Assembly (NCBI GenBank): GCA_025594325.1
Contig: JANHCV010000003.1
Span: forward strand, 1,116,001 to 1,180,000
DNA length: 64,000 nt
Reading direction: 5' to 3'
Source: Blastocladiella emersonii ATCC 22665
Lineage: Eukaryota > Blastocladiomycota > Blastocladiomycetes > Blastocladiales > Blastocladiaceae
The translations under genes and the position numbers were made by a program. Of this stretch, positions 51,409 to 62,952 are shown one piece after another (position 1 is the stretch's first letter; each line of letters opens with the position of its first letter). Below the pieces are notes generated by a model. It did no database searches. It was not told the DNA's origin and was given only the letters and a program-made list of their open reading frames with translations.

Positions 51409-54368
51409 GTACGACCTGATCTCTGGGCAGCTGGCCGTTCCCATACTCACTCTTCTGCCTCGTGTAGCCGCAGCACTACCACGGCGCCATCACGACCTCA
51501 CGCGCGCGACGTATTCTCTCGGCTGTTACCGCGTCGGCGATCCAGTGACGGCTCGGCCTCGCCATCTCGTCGGGTTCAAGTACGCGCGGCGACACGCGCG
51601 GCGCCAACCACTACCACCATCACCAAGGCCGACCAAGTTCCCCTATGACACGTACACCCGCTGCTCAAGTACGCGCGCGATCGAGGCGCTCCTCGCCATC
51701 ATCATATCATCATGGTCATGGCCGCGCACTCGCTGCTCAAGCGCTCGCGCGCAAGGAGCTCCTCGTCATCATCATGCCCGTGGCCGCCGCAACGAAGCGA
51801 CCTACGAGCTCGGCCAAGGTCGGCGCCGCCCCGCCGTGCTGTCGACGCGTCGCCGAACGCGCCATTGCGTCTTCTCGTGCCCTGATAGACGGTGTCCGGG
51901 GCTCGACGATCGCGTGGTTTTCGGTGGTCAAGGAGCTCAACTTCAGCCATCGTACGTTCTCATTTTGGCGTAGTTGACCGATCGCGTGTTCACCCTTTCG
52001 CTTTGTGTAGCCACCGCGCGACCGTTCGTGACCATGGTCACGATTGTCGCCTCCCGCGCGCGACAAGTTCTCGTCGGGCTCCACCACACGCAGCTCAAGT
52101 GCCCGCGCGCGCAAGGAGCTCCTCGCCTTCTTCATGCTCTCGCGGCCGCCGCGACAGGTCGACGTGCGAGCCTGGCCAAGCTCGGCGGCGCCCCACCGTA
52201 CCGTCTATGCATCGTCGAGTTCGCCATCGCGTCTTCTCATTCCGATCCACGGCGTCCAGGGCTCGGCGTTCGTGCAGTTCACAGTGGTCAAGGGGCTCGA
52301 CTTCAGCAATCGTACGTCCCCATGTCCGCGCAGCTTGCCAATCGCGTGTTCACTCACCTCCTTTGCCTTGTGTAGCCACCGCACGACCAGAAGAACGCGC
52401 GTGCGCAACGTTCTGATCCGCGTCGATCCCGCAGCTGCTCGTCTTCTCCCTCTCCTTCTTGTCGGGCTCCAGCCCGCGCGTGCACCACGCGGCGCCATCC
52501 ATCACCATCACCGTCACCAAGGCCGACCGAGTCCTCGGCCGCCTGACGCGCAGCTGTGTCTCACCTACTCGCGCCCGACGAGCTCCTCACCTTCATGGCC
52601 TCGTGGCCACCGTGGTGGGTCGATCCACTCGCGCGACCATGTACGGCGACGTCGCGCCGTGCCATCGACGCAGCAGCTGGGTCGCCACCACACTCTTGAA
52701 CCTCATCGGCGGCAGACGCGGCTCAACGCTTTCGGCGCTCGGCGCTCGGCGGTGATTGTCAAGGACTTTGTCGGCATTTGTACGTTCCGCCGTCGCCGCG
52801 GTCGACTGATTGCATGCTCACATCGCTGCTTCGTGTAGTCGTCGCGCCACCACGACACCATCATCAAGGCCTCGAGTGCGCGCGCGCAACTTCTTCTCGT
52901 CCGCGCCCGCACTGATCAAGTGGCGGCGGTTTCTCCTCATCATCGAGTCGGGATCGAGGACCAGCTCGACGTTGCGCTCCCGTGCACCTGATCGACGGCA
53001 GCCACAGCTCGAGACTCGCGCGGTTCACGGTAACCAAGGGGGTAACGCTCCAGCGTTCGTATGTCCTGATCCGAGCGTGGTTGCCGATCGCGTGTTCACC
53101 CGTTTGCCTCGTGTAGCCATCACAGAACGGGTGGAACCACATCACGATCGTCACCTCGCGCGCGCGACATGACCTCGTCGGTGTCCAGATTGACTCAGCG
53201 GCGGTTCGGCAGCTTCAACACCTCGTCGGGCTCTGGCGCACGTCGCCGACGCGGCGCACATGGTCGCCGACCATTCTCGCGCCAGCTGGGCGTACATTCT
53301 CGGTACTTTGCAACGTGTGCTCCTGCAAACGAAACCTCGTAGCTGACTCGTGCATCGTGTAGTCGCCGTGACGCATCAACCCCAAGTCTGGCCGAGCTCG
53401 GCAACGCCAGGCCATCAACATGGCGTGGTGCTGCAACATCAACGCGGCGGCCGAGTCGAGTCGCCTTCACGCTCTCGCGCGCCTGATCGGCGGCAGCAGC
53501 CGCGACTCGGGTTCTATTGGCGGTCCATGGTGATCATCGAGGGTTTTCTCAGCACTCGTACGTTCTGCTGTCGCTGCGGTCGATCAATCGCGTGTTCACA
53601 CTGCCGTTTCGCGTAGGTGCCACACGACCAGGGCCACGACATCGTCATCGTGACCACGCGTGCGCGCAAGCTGTTCTCGTCCACGTCGATTCCGTGGCCG
53701 ACTCGGCTTCAACATCTCGTCGGGCTCTCCAACACGGGCATGTCGCCGTGCGACGTCAGTCACGACGGCCGACCGAGTCCTCAACAAGCGCTCGTACACG
53801 CTGCTCAAGGAGGTCGTGTCGCAGCTCGATGCTCTCGGCGGTCCACAGTGATCATCAAGGGTTTGTCAGCGCTCGTACGCCCTGCTCGCGCTACGGTCGA
53901 CCAATCGCGTGCTCACGCCGCCGCTTCGTGTAGCTACGACAGCCTCGACATCTCGTCGGGCTCTGGTACACGCTGCCGACTCGAGAGATCAACCACCACC
54001 AGCGCCGCGGCCGATCAGGTCCTCAACGGTGCCGCGTGTGCTCGTGCGGCTCAAGTACCCGCGCTCGAGGTGGGCCGTCGGGTACCTCAACTCGTCGACT
54101 ACTTTGGGACTCGGTACGACCCATCCCCAACCCGCATCCCGAGTGCTACTCGCTGACTCTTGTTTGTTCACCTCTCAAACACACAGACCAGCGTCGCCTT
54201 CTCGCTGCTACTACACCCAAGAACATTCACCCCGCGCTCGCTCCGCGTCTCGACCATGGCCATCTACAACATCGACACGCTGCTCCTCTCGTCCAACATT
54301 GCCGGTCTGGTACACGTCGACCCACTCTCGCACTTCACTCGCGCGTGCTGATCGCCGCCCCCGTACAG
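51409..54368 (+). pseudogene. Degenerate array of exon-like blocks and ~59-nt intron-like cassettes, right arm
   Basis: Seven related intron-like cassettes lie at 51409-51467, 51952-52010, 52312-52375, 52780-52838, 53059-53116, 53558-53616 and 53875-53933. Lengths are 59, 59, 64, 59, 58, 59 and 59. Nearly all start GTACG and end GTGTAG; six share a core close to ATCGCGTGTTCAC about 20-30 bases before the end, which supplies a TCAC branch-like site. Two more (54114-54186 and 54310-54368) have intron form but different sequence. The blocks between share motifs in translation: I(V/T)IVTSRAR, LQHLVGL, ADRVLN, ALARLIDGVHGS and, just before the donor, TVVKGLDFSN. The frame changes within most blocks and stops intervene, so I read this as a decayed gene with internally duplicated exons; the ancestral family is unknown. 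Confidence 0.6.
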
Positions 54369-55614
54369 CTCCTGCATCGCAATCCACCCCTTCCTCCTCC
54401 ATCTCCTTTGTGTTTCCCTCGCATCCCGTCCGGGAAGCCAACCCATTGTATCAGCCTACCTGCGGCGTGCAAAACGGGTACATCCGAGGTGTGCCGCTCT
54501 CGCAGTCGGCTGCTGCCCCCTCACCTCTTGCGCGCATCCATCGTCCAAATCTGGTCGCTTACCCAATCGCTCCCTTGTCCGCTGTCTCTCCGACTCGACA
54601 TCGTCTCCTGGATCGCGCCGCGAAGAGTCCTCGACGCATGTGCCGCATCACCCGTCCCGCGCAGTGACCTCGCCAAGCGAGTAGCCGGACCGCTGGTGCG
54701 TCACCGCTGCGAGTATGGGACTCTCTCTGCTGGTCGACTAGGGTCGGTGTCAACCTCGAGGGAGCAGGCTGGATGGAGCTGGGTTGTGGGTGGTTTCGCC
54801 GCGCTTGGGGGTGAGTGGGGCAGCGACCTTGGGTGCATCCCAAGTAGTGCGTCGTGGCGGCGGTGTCGCAGTTCCCATTAATCGGGACCCGTTCCTCGTT
54901 CTGACCTCATCCACCTCAACTTGACCCTCTCGCGGCGCAGCGTGGGACGCGCGCGACAGTCGGCGAGCCGGTCCTTGGCCGTCCCGAGCGAGGCGACGGC
55001 GGGGGCGGGCTCAAGCGGGCGCGACGACGCGTGCTACCGAGCCGCACCGTCAGTTGGCCGCGATCTGTGCGATTAAACTACATCTCGTTTGTTGTCTCTA
55101 TCACTCCTGTCTCGTGCCTCGACCGTGCAAGAACACGGAGAAGTGGAGACGCGTCGAACAAACACGTGAGCGGAGCGAGACAGCGCTGATCGCTTGGTCT
55201 CGCCTTCGCGAACGCCGCCACCGCTCCCTTGCGCCCTTGCTCGCCCACTACAATGAAGCGATGCACTCCATGCAATGGAATCGAATGGATCATCGCCGTG
55301 GACTGCGCCACTGTCCTGAGGGCAACGCCGACCGAGTTGAAACGGCGTTGGCCGGCTCACCCTCGGCTGTTCGCGGCGGGTCGAGGCTACGGGAACTTGT
55401 GAACTTGGGCGAGCAGTGAGCCGCTGCGCATCCGCAGCGAGCCCACACGAGAGAGGTGAAGCTGCCGACCGCGAACCGCTGCGCGCCTTGCGGTGAGCGG
55501 TCGAGGTCTGCGGGGCGCCGCTGCTGCTGAAACGCGACGGCCGCGGCGACCATTTTTAGCCACGCGTCACCACTTCTACTTGCTCTTGAGTCGCAGTCGT
55601 CGGTGAGCGAGAGA

Positions 55615-55620
55615 GTATAA
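55615..55620 (+). promoter_or_regulatory. TATA box of the Q-rich repeat gene, right arm
   Basis: TATAAG, 101 bp upstream of the ATG at 55721; mirror of 43227-43232. ACGCGT at 55563-55568 lies upstream. Confidence 0.6.
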
Positions 55621-55720
55621 GACCATGGCGCGCCCCGGCCTCTCTTCCAGCTGATCAGCACACTCGGCAATCCCAACCTCCACCACCACACCGCCTCCCA
55701 CTCCCTCAACCACCGCCAAG

Positions 55721-56515
55721 ATGACCTTCTGCGCTCCCATCCACGTCCCCGCCGTCCAGACCCAGTCGCAGTCGCAGATGCAGTTTGGCGGCCACGGCGC
55801 TCAGTCGCAGTCCCAGTCGCAGACCCAGTTCGGCGGTAACGGCGCCCAGCAGCAGTCGCAGTCGCAGACCCAGTTTGGCGGTGACGCCGTGCAGTCGCAG
55901 TCCCAGTCGCAGTCGCAGTTCCAGGGCCACCACTCGGTCGACCAGGCCCAGTTCCAGTCGCAGACGCAGACCCAGTTCGGCCACGGCTCGGGTGCCCAGC
56001 AGCAGTCGCAGTCGCAGTCGCAGACTCAGTGGGGCGGCGACGCTGCTCAGTCGCAGTCCCAGTCGCAGTTCCAGGGCAACTGGGGCCACCACGGCGACGC
56101 CGCGCAGCAGCAGTCGCAGTCCCAGTTCCAGGGCAACTGGGGTAACCACCACTCGGTCGACCAGGCCCAGTCGCAGTCGCAGACCCAGTTTGGCGGCAAC
56201 AGCGCCCAGCAGCAGTCCCAGTCGCAGACCCAGTGGGGCAACGGCCACGGCGACGCCGCGCAGCACCAGTCGCAGTCGCAGTCGCAGGGCCAGTGGTCCA
56301 ACGGCCACGGCGACGCGTTCCAGTCGCAGTCGCAGACCCAGTTCCAGGGCCACCACTCGGCCGACGGCTTTGTCGGCGGCAACCCGGCCACCTGGGGTCC
56401 CTCAGGCGACTGCAGCACCGGCAGTGGCAGCAGCGACTTCCACATCATGCCCATCAACAACAGCAGCAACGACTGCGACGTGACGATCCTGCCCATCAAC
56501 CACGGCTGCTGCTAA
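55721..56515 (+). CDS. Gln/Ser-rich tandem-repeat protein (prion-like), right-arm copy
   Basis: Identical to the protein at 42332-43126: 264 residues, QSQSQTQ repeats with FGG/FQG/NWG punctuation and the tail ILPINHGCC. The promoter, including TATA, is also duplicated, so both copies should be expressed equally if the repeat is real. The CAG/TCG-rich coding repeat is itself a potential slippage site, yet the two copies have the same length. Confidence 0.75.
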   Translation: MTFCAPIHVPAVQTQSQSQMQFGGHGAQSQSQSQTQFGGNGAQQQSQSQTQFGGDAVQSQSQSQSQFQGHHSVDQAQFQSQTQTQFGHGSGAQQQSQSQSQTQWGGDAAQSQSQSQFQGNWGHHGDAAQQQSQSQFQGNWGNHHSVDQAQSQSQTQFGGNSAQQQSQSQTQWGNGHGDAAQHQSQSQSQGQWSNGHGDAFQSQSQTQFQGHHSADGFVGGNPATWGPSGDCSTGSGSSDFHIMPINNSSNDCDVTILPINHGCC

Positions 56516-57291
56516 GCTAGGGGTGCCGTGCCGCCCATGTCGCACTCACACTCGCTTGTTCGCTCGCCTGCGCTACAACTAGATGTCGCCGCGTTTTTGT
56601 ATAAACTTGTCTATAGTCTACCTAAACTCCACCGTTGCTCTCTTGATCTACAATTCTGCTACCTCTCGCTTGAGAACTCCTCTCCCATGATTGAAGGGCG
56701 AGCTAGTTTGAAGTCGTATGCGCACTGTGTCTGCTGCCCCCGCACCCGGCGGCAGCTCCCCGGTTCCGGCAACTCTAGCAGTTGCGCTAGATGAATAGAG
56801 CAGACTCCATGGACGATGGTTCTTTCGAATTTTAAGGCCCACTCAGTCAATGTTCGCGTCGCGATCATGGGCGGCGCCCGTGGTCGCGAGTGGCTCTTCA
56901 ACATGACTGCGCCGCCCTCGAGCTGCCATGCCTCGTTGGTGTCCCCGTGTCCCGATGCGCAGCTGGACCCGCGCGTGCTATCGCAAGAGCCCGGCTCGCG
57001 GCAAGGACTTGAAACGCGACGCGTTCGCGCCAGCCCGCGATGGTGGCTTTGCTGACCGCTGCTGCGCCACCCAGCACGGATCACATGAGCTCCTCCAGGA
57101 AGTGCATGTATTCATCTTTGAATCCTCGACCAATGAGCGCGTCGATGCGCGAAAAGTCGGGAGGTCGCATGCAGAGGCGGATCGTCCCATAAAACGCGGC
57201 CAGCCGACCCCCTCCAGCTCTCGCTCTGCACTTTCCAACAGGACTTTCAGAGAGGATATTGTTTCCCCACAAGACCCCCTTGTCGCACACC

Positions 57292-58293
57292 ATGTCTTCC
57301 CAGCTTGCCCTCGCTCCCTCGACCTCGACCTCGACCTCGTCGTCGCCCAAGGTTCCGCTGTCCTCGGCTCGCCCGTCGCTGTGCATCGTGGTCGCTTCCA
57401 CGACCGGTACCAGCCGCAACGCGCCCGAGAACACCAAGGACGGCGACATCGACGAGTGCGTCGTCGACTCGACGCCGACCTCCTCAGTCGGCACTCTCAA
57501 GTCGCGGTTCAAGCAGTTTGCGTCTCCTCTCGGCTCGCCCGCGACTCGTTCGCCCTGCTCGCGGTCCTCGGACAAGCTTCACCTTGTCCATCACGACGAC
57601 GGCGTTCAGCAGCGTGGCGGCGGTACCGTCAAGTCGGCCGCGTTCAGTGGCGCAGCGACGGCGGCCAAGCTCGAGGCGGCGCTCGCTGCAGTGCATGTAT
57701 CGGCCCTGCGTGCCACCTTCGAGCCCGCCCCCGCCGCTATCGCTGTTGCTACTACGGCCGAGTCCAAGCCGTCCGCGTCAGCTGTCTCGGCTCTTGAGTT
57801 CATTGTGAGCAACGAACAGGCCGTGATCCAGGTTCCCGCGCCCGCCAACACCACCACCACCATTCCGACCAAGAAGAAGCGCAGTGCCGCTGGCAAAGTG
57901 CTGCGCTGGGTTCGCCGCCATGCCGGCCACCGTGGCAGTGCGTCGCCAACCGCGGCGAACCCCAAGGTCAAGATGGAGGTGGCAGCGGCGGTCGTTCAGC
58001 TCCCCGAGTCAGCCAACAACAACGGCTCGAACCTCGCACCTGTGTCAGAGGAGTTTGGTTCGGACCAGACGCTGGTCAACAACTTTGACAAGTCCGCGGC
58101 TCCCTCGCGGTGGTCGTCGTTCAAGACTCGCATCGGCAGCCTCCTGGGTGGTGCATCCAGTACCGTCATGGTGTCTTCTGTGCCTTTGTGCGAGTCCAAG
58201 TCGCGCCCGATCAAGCACGGCGTCAAGGTCCTCCCAAGCGCCTCCTCAGTGGTGCCTGTCGTTGTGCTGCGGTCCGCGGCCATTGTTTCTTGA
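57292..58293 (+). CDS. Low-complexity Ser/Ala/Thr protein of unknown function, right-arm copy
   Basis: Identical to 40554-41555: 333 residues, basic TKKKRSAAGKVLRWVRR block in the middle and SRWSSFKTRIGSLL near the end. The TATA-like ATAAAA is at 57189-57194. No family recognised. Confidence 0.6.
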   Translation: MSSQLALAPSTSTSTSSSPKVPLSSARPSLCIVVASTTGTSRNAPENTKDGDIDECVVDSTPTSSVGTLKSRFKQFASPLGSPATRSPCSRSSDKLHLVHHDDGVQQRGGGTVKSAAFSGAATAAKLEAALAAVHVSALRATFEPAPAAIAVATTAESKPSASAVSALEFIVSNEQAVIQVPAPANTTTTIPTKKKRSAAGKVLRWVRRHAGHRGSASPTAANPKVKMEVAAAVVQLPESANNNGSNLAPVSEEFGSDQTLVNNFDKSAAPSRWSSFKTRIGSLLGGASSTVMVSSVPLCESKSRPIKHGVKVLPSASSVVPVVVLRSAAIVS

Positions 58294-58796
58294 GTCTTTC
58301 CTTTCTTTCTGTTTTCAGTTCGTGATACCTACCATTGTAACCAAACTCTCAACCATGCGTGTAATTTGATCTATTTTTGTGTTCATTCCTTGTTTCGCGA
58401 CGCGATGGCGAATGGAAAGGTGCCGCGTCCTTCACGCGCCGCGCCGTTCAGTCAGTTCACGGCTGCCACGTCCGCGCCCACCGTGCAGTGGTGGGTCGCG
58501 GTCGCCGCGCACAACTCGTGCGGCGCGCGAGCGAGCCTTTCGGTCCGGCCCGCGCACGTCGAGCGCGTCTCGCACGGCCACAGCACCTTGAGATTGAGTA
58601 GAGACGGGCGAGCAGAACAAACACGTTTTCCGATTCTCACATGACGACGACGACGACGAAACAAACTCCCCGCCCTCGACTCTGGGTGCGCGCGTACGGG
58701 ATGGTGGATGATATGGTACAAGATGATGGTGAGGAACCGAGCAGCCCCGCGACACGGCACGACAACCAACGCGACGACCGACGACCAACGACGCGC

Positions 58797-59537
58797 TTAG
58801 ACGCGGCCGGCGATGGGCACGGGCAGGCCCTCGTGGCCAACGACCACAGCCTCGGCCTTCTCCATGAGGGTGGCCGTGGTGGCGAGCGCGTTCTTGGCGA
58901 GCCCGACGCTGCCGCCGACAATGCCCGAGTCGCCCATGACCGACTGCGCCGTGCTGAGCGTGATGGACGAGGCGCGCAGGCCGTAGAAGGCGGCCGTGGA
59001 CAGGCCGACGGCGATCAGGGCGCCCCAAAACGAGAAAAACAGGATCGGCCCGAGGAACAGCATGCCAAACCCGAGGATCCCGCCCTCGACCACGAGCGTG
59101 CCAACCGTCGCGATCGTTGCCACGATCCAGAACGAGATGGCCGCGTACGTGAGGAAGATGAGGTTCGGGATCGCCGTCAGCGCACCGAACGCGTACGTGA
59201 ACGCGCGCAGCGGCGGGTACCTACGCGTTCGGTAGGAGAGCGGGGGGAGTGTGCGGTGAGTGTGCTGCTTGGGGGGAATGCGAGTGCGACACGCTCGAAA
59301 AAGAACACGTGCGCGTCCCAGTACACGCGTAAACGTGTCGTAGCCGAGCCGGCCCCAGTACGCCGCCGTGTCCGTCAGCGGCGCCGCGAGACTCGCCAGG
59401 CCCGACGTGGCGCGCGAGATGGGCGCCGTGATTGACGACAACCCGCCCGCGCCCGCGCCCGCGCCCGCCGCCGTCGCTGGCGTGATGCTTGGGTACTCCT
59501 TGGCCGGGTAGCCGTACGTGGGCTGCGCGGACTGCAT
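58797..59537 (-). CDS. Promethin/LDAF1-like membrane protein, right-arm copy
   Basis: Identical to 39310-40050, with the same possible 114-nt intron (59221-59334 here). Two to three hydrophobic hairpin segments in the C-terminal half suggest an ER/lipid-droplet protein. The assignment is by pattern only. Confidence 0.55.
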   Translation of the reverse strand: MQSAQPTYGYPAKEYPSITPATAAGAGAGAGGLSSITAPISRATSGLASLAAPLTDTAAYWGRLGYDTFTRVLGRARVLFRACRTRIPPKQHTHRTLPPLSYRTRRYPPLRAFTYAFGALTAIPNLIFLTYAAISFWIVATIATVGTLVVEGGILGFGMLFLGPILFFSFWGALIAVGLSTAAFYGLRASSITLSTAQSVMGDSGIVGGSVGLAKNALATTATLMEKAEAVVVGHEGLPVPIAGRV

Positions 59538-59606
59538 CGACACATTCAGGACGATGACAATAAAATTTCCAGTTTAGCCGAAGCGCCAGGGAGCGAAGGT
59601 TCACAA

Positions 59607-60943
59607 TCATCCCGCAGTGTCATTCCTCATCCCAGTAAGCCTCAGATCGGCTGTGCCTCCGCCCCTCGCCGTGACCAAGTGCTTCTGGAGCTCAGACAAG
59701 TTGTGATTGGTGTCTTTCTTCAGTGCGTACATCAGGAGACAGTTGACGGTGTCGGCGTCAAGCAGCGCGTTGTCCGCGAGATCCCTGACGAGGTTACCGG
59801 CGCAACCGTTTTGGTAGGCCATCGCGACGAGCTCCGCGCGAACGGCAGGCGGCTTGTGTTCAATCAACTTGATCGGATAGCAAGCGAGAGCGTGCAGGAG
59901 AGCCTCTTTCATGTGCGGCAACCGAAGCGAGTCGAGCAGCCCTGACTCAAGGAGCTGGTCGCCAAGTATCGGTGCGAACGCGAACATCCAATCGAGCATG
60001 CGCGAGACGCTGGTAGCCGCCATGATCCCCTTTGGAAAATGTTCGCCGAGGCAGCGAGGGAGATCGATTTGCTCCGAAAGCACGTGGAACAACAGCTGCA
60101 CGTCGATCGCCAGTTCGAGGTCGCTGATCGCCTCTAGGACGCCAGGGTTCCAAGCGAGGATTGAGAGAACCGCGAGATAGTCAAGCAAGGTCATCGGCCG
60201 GGACAGCTTGACAAGCGGCTCGCCCAGTACCATGAATGAGCGCCGCCAGAAAACCGGGACAGCTACAGCGCGTGGGAGACCGAGTGCCAGCATGCGCGCT
60301 TCACGTCAAGCAACTCGGGCGCTCGCTCGAACGTGTCCTCGAGCAGCTTGCGGGCCGCTGTCGCGTCTCCGCTCGCGACGACGGCAAGGAGCAGCTGGAG
60401 CAGCGAGAAGCCAGGCGATTCGAAACACGGCGTAAGCTTCGTGTGGCGGCCCACCGGCTTGTTCATGCGCTCAGGAGGATTGATGAGCGTAGTGCAGCGC
60501 TTCGGATCCGATTTGGCGGCCCCCCGGGTGGGCTGTAAGAGCTGAAGAAAGGTGTCCGACGCTACATAGAAGAAGTCGCGGCTGGAATAGCCCGGTTTGC
60601 CTGGTGCGACGCACTGCAAGTAGCCGACGAGGTCGGTCAGTGGAAGCTTACCCGACGCGATGTCTACTTTATCAAGGACTTGGTGGAACTGCGAGGTCAA
60701 GCGCCTGCGGGTCCAGACGCGCTTGACTTCCGAATCGGAATAGACGAACTGGATCTCGCGAGTGGCGGTGGCAAGGCACTCGCGTGGTCCCGCGAGCTGC
60801 ACCACGGCGGCGAGCAGCTCGAACGGGACGCCCCCCGGTTGAGAAACGTGGTTACCGACTCCGCTGGCGGAAGTCTTGCCCGGATCGGCCGCTGGATCAT
60901 AATGCGCAGAGTCATGTTTCATTGAAGTTGATGTGTGCTCCAT
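59607..60943 (-). pseudogene. F-box-like helical gene split by a frameshift, right-arm copy
   Basis: Same two overlapping frames as 37904-39240; the frame change is at about 60263-60293. A lesion shared base for base by both arms means the duplication (or its copying by gene conversion or assembly) happened after the lesion. Confidence 0.6.
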
Positions 60944-61068
60944 GGCGGCGATGTGGTAGGGAGTGCCACTGCCGACAGCGAGCCCGCGGCAAACGAACCA
61001 CCGCCACCGCGCCGACGCGATGATTTCTTCACGTGTTGACCGTATACATGTATTTCGACCACCCCATC

Positions 61069-62952
61069 TCAAGACTGGCCCGCCTCGGCCAGTATGCCAT
61101 CAAGTATCGCAACCTGGTCCGTGTCGAGCCGGCGAACCCGGCCACGGACCTCGTCAGCGACCGCGTCCGGGATCGCGGCCACGAGCGCCGCGACCACCGC
61201 GTCGGTGGGCGGCGTGACGTGCGCCTCGACTACTAACGCCTTTCGCAGGACAGCAAGCGCCATCCACGCCGCGTTGCACGTGCGCGGTGCCGCGACGAGC
61301 GCCTGGATCGCGTCACGGGCCGCTGGCCGTAGGTCCTCGCCGTCCGCCTGCCACGGCGCAAGGAACACGGGCGCGAGCGCCATGACGGCCTGGTGCGCGA
61401 GCCGCGGCTGGATCGGGGTCCCGGCCGTCGACACGCGGGACTCGTCGGGCCGCGTCGCCGCCGCGATGATAGCACACAGGGCGCGGGCAGCGCGCAGCGA
61501 CGACTTGCCGGTCCCCGCGGCGATGGCGACGACCTCGCCGCCGTGGTGCTGGACCACAGTATCCGCGCCGTAGTCGGGCGACTGGCGCGCGGCGGCCGCG
61601 AGAAAGTCGAGCGTCGCGTCGACGAGGTACGCGTGCGCTGCAGCACCAGCACCAGCACCAGCGCCAGCGGCCGGCGGCGCGAGGGAGACGACCTGCAGGA
61701 TCCGGTAGATCCCGGAGTTGGTGTACCGGTCGTACCCGGACAGCTTGTCGAGCGTCGCCGTGGCGAGGCGGAGGAGCTCGACGCGGACGCGCGGCGGCGC
61801 CGCCGCGATCAGGTTGCGCGCGTGGTGCAGGATGTGCAGCAGGACCTGCGCGGCGTGCGGGAGCGAGGACTTGCCGTCGGCGTCGAGGTCCGCGCCCTCG
61901 TTCGGGTCCGTCTCCATGGCCTGCGCGTCGGTCCCGTCGGGGAACGCGTCCGACGGCGACGCCGCCTTGGCGAGGTTCTCGGCGTCCAGCGCCAAGTTGA
62001 CGAGCACGTCGCCGTTCGTCCGCTTGAGCCACGGCGACACGGCGGCGAACCGCGCGGGGAGCACCGGTTTCGACTCCCCGACCGCTGCCAGTGGCGGCTT
62101 GGCGAGCGAGGGACCGAACGGCACCGTCGCCGTGTGCACGAGCTCGAGGATGACCTCGGTAGACTCCTTCCACAGCTCAGGCTGCGCGAGATGCCGGCTG
62201 AGCGCAGCGAGGACCGCGTCCTCGAACCAGACGGCGGCCGCGGGCCCGGCGCCACGGACGACGGCGCGCATCATGTGCGGGAGCTGCGGTTTGAGTTTGA
62301 TGTACCGGATCTGCGCGTGCAGCGTATTGATGAGGTACTGCGCGGCGCGGTCGAGAAGCGCCTCGGGCGACCTGCAGTTAAGCTGTCACGCAATCGAGTC
62401 AAGGCACGCCGTCGTGCACACGTGGAGCGCGCGGTGCGCCGCGGCAGAGTAGGCGAGGATCGTCGCGAGGTGGTCGCGCAGGAGCGGCGTCAGCTGCGGC
62501 GGCGGGGACGCCACGACGAGCCCGTCGAGGACCCGGACGACGGTCAGCGGGTCGTCCGAGGTCTCGAGCAGCCCGAAATACTCGTCGAACACGGCCGCGT
62601 CGTACGCGACGGCGAGGCACTGGTTGAGGACGAGCAGCAGCGAGTAGTGTCGCTTCCGCGGCGGTGTCGACGCGGCAGGTCCGCTCACGGCCATGTCGTC
62701 GTCAACGACTGGCGTGTCCTGCATCACTGCGACGACAGCCCGCAGCACGGCCTGCTCGACCGCCGATCCACCCGCCGCAGGCCACGGGCGGATCGACTTT
62801 TCGACTGCGTCTGCGACTGCGATCTGGTGGAATGCAAGACAGTTCCACTGGCGCAGCCCCGCCTCGACCTCGGACCACAGCGGCGTCTCGGGGTCGAGCA
62901 GGCGCAGCGTGTGCCACGATTTCAGCGTCTTGTCCGTGGTTGCGGCGAGGAG
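61069..62952 (-). CDS. Uncharacterised helical protein, right-arm copy; start unresolved
   Basis: Identical to 35895-37778, with the probable 48-nt intron at 62372-62419. About 610 residues of Leu/Ala-rich helices, no family recognised, and no suitable ATG seen upstream. Confidence 0.6.
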
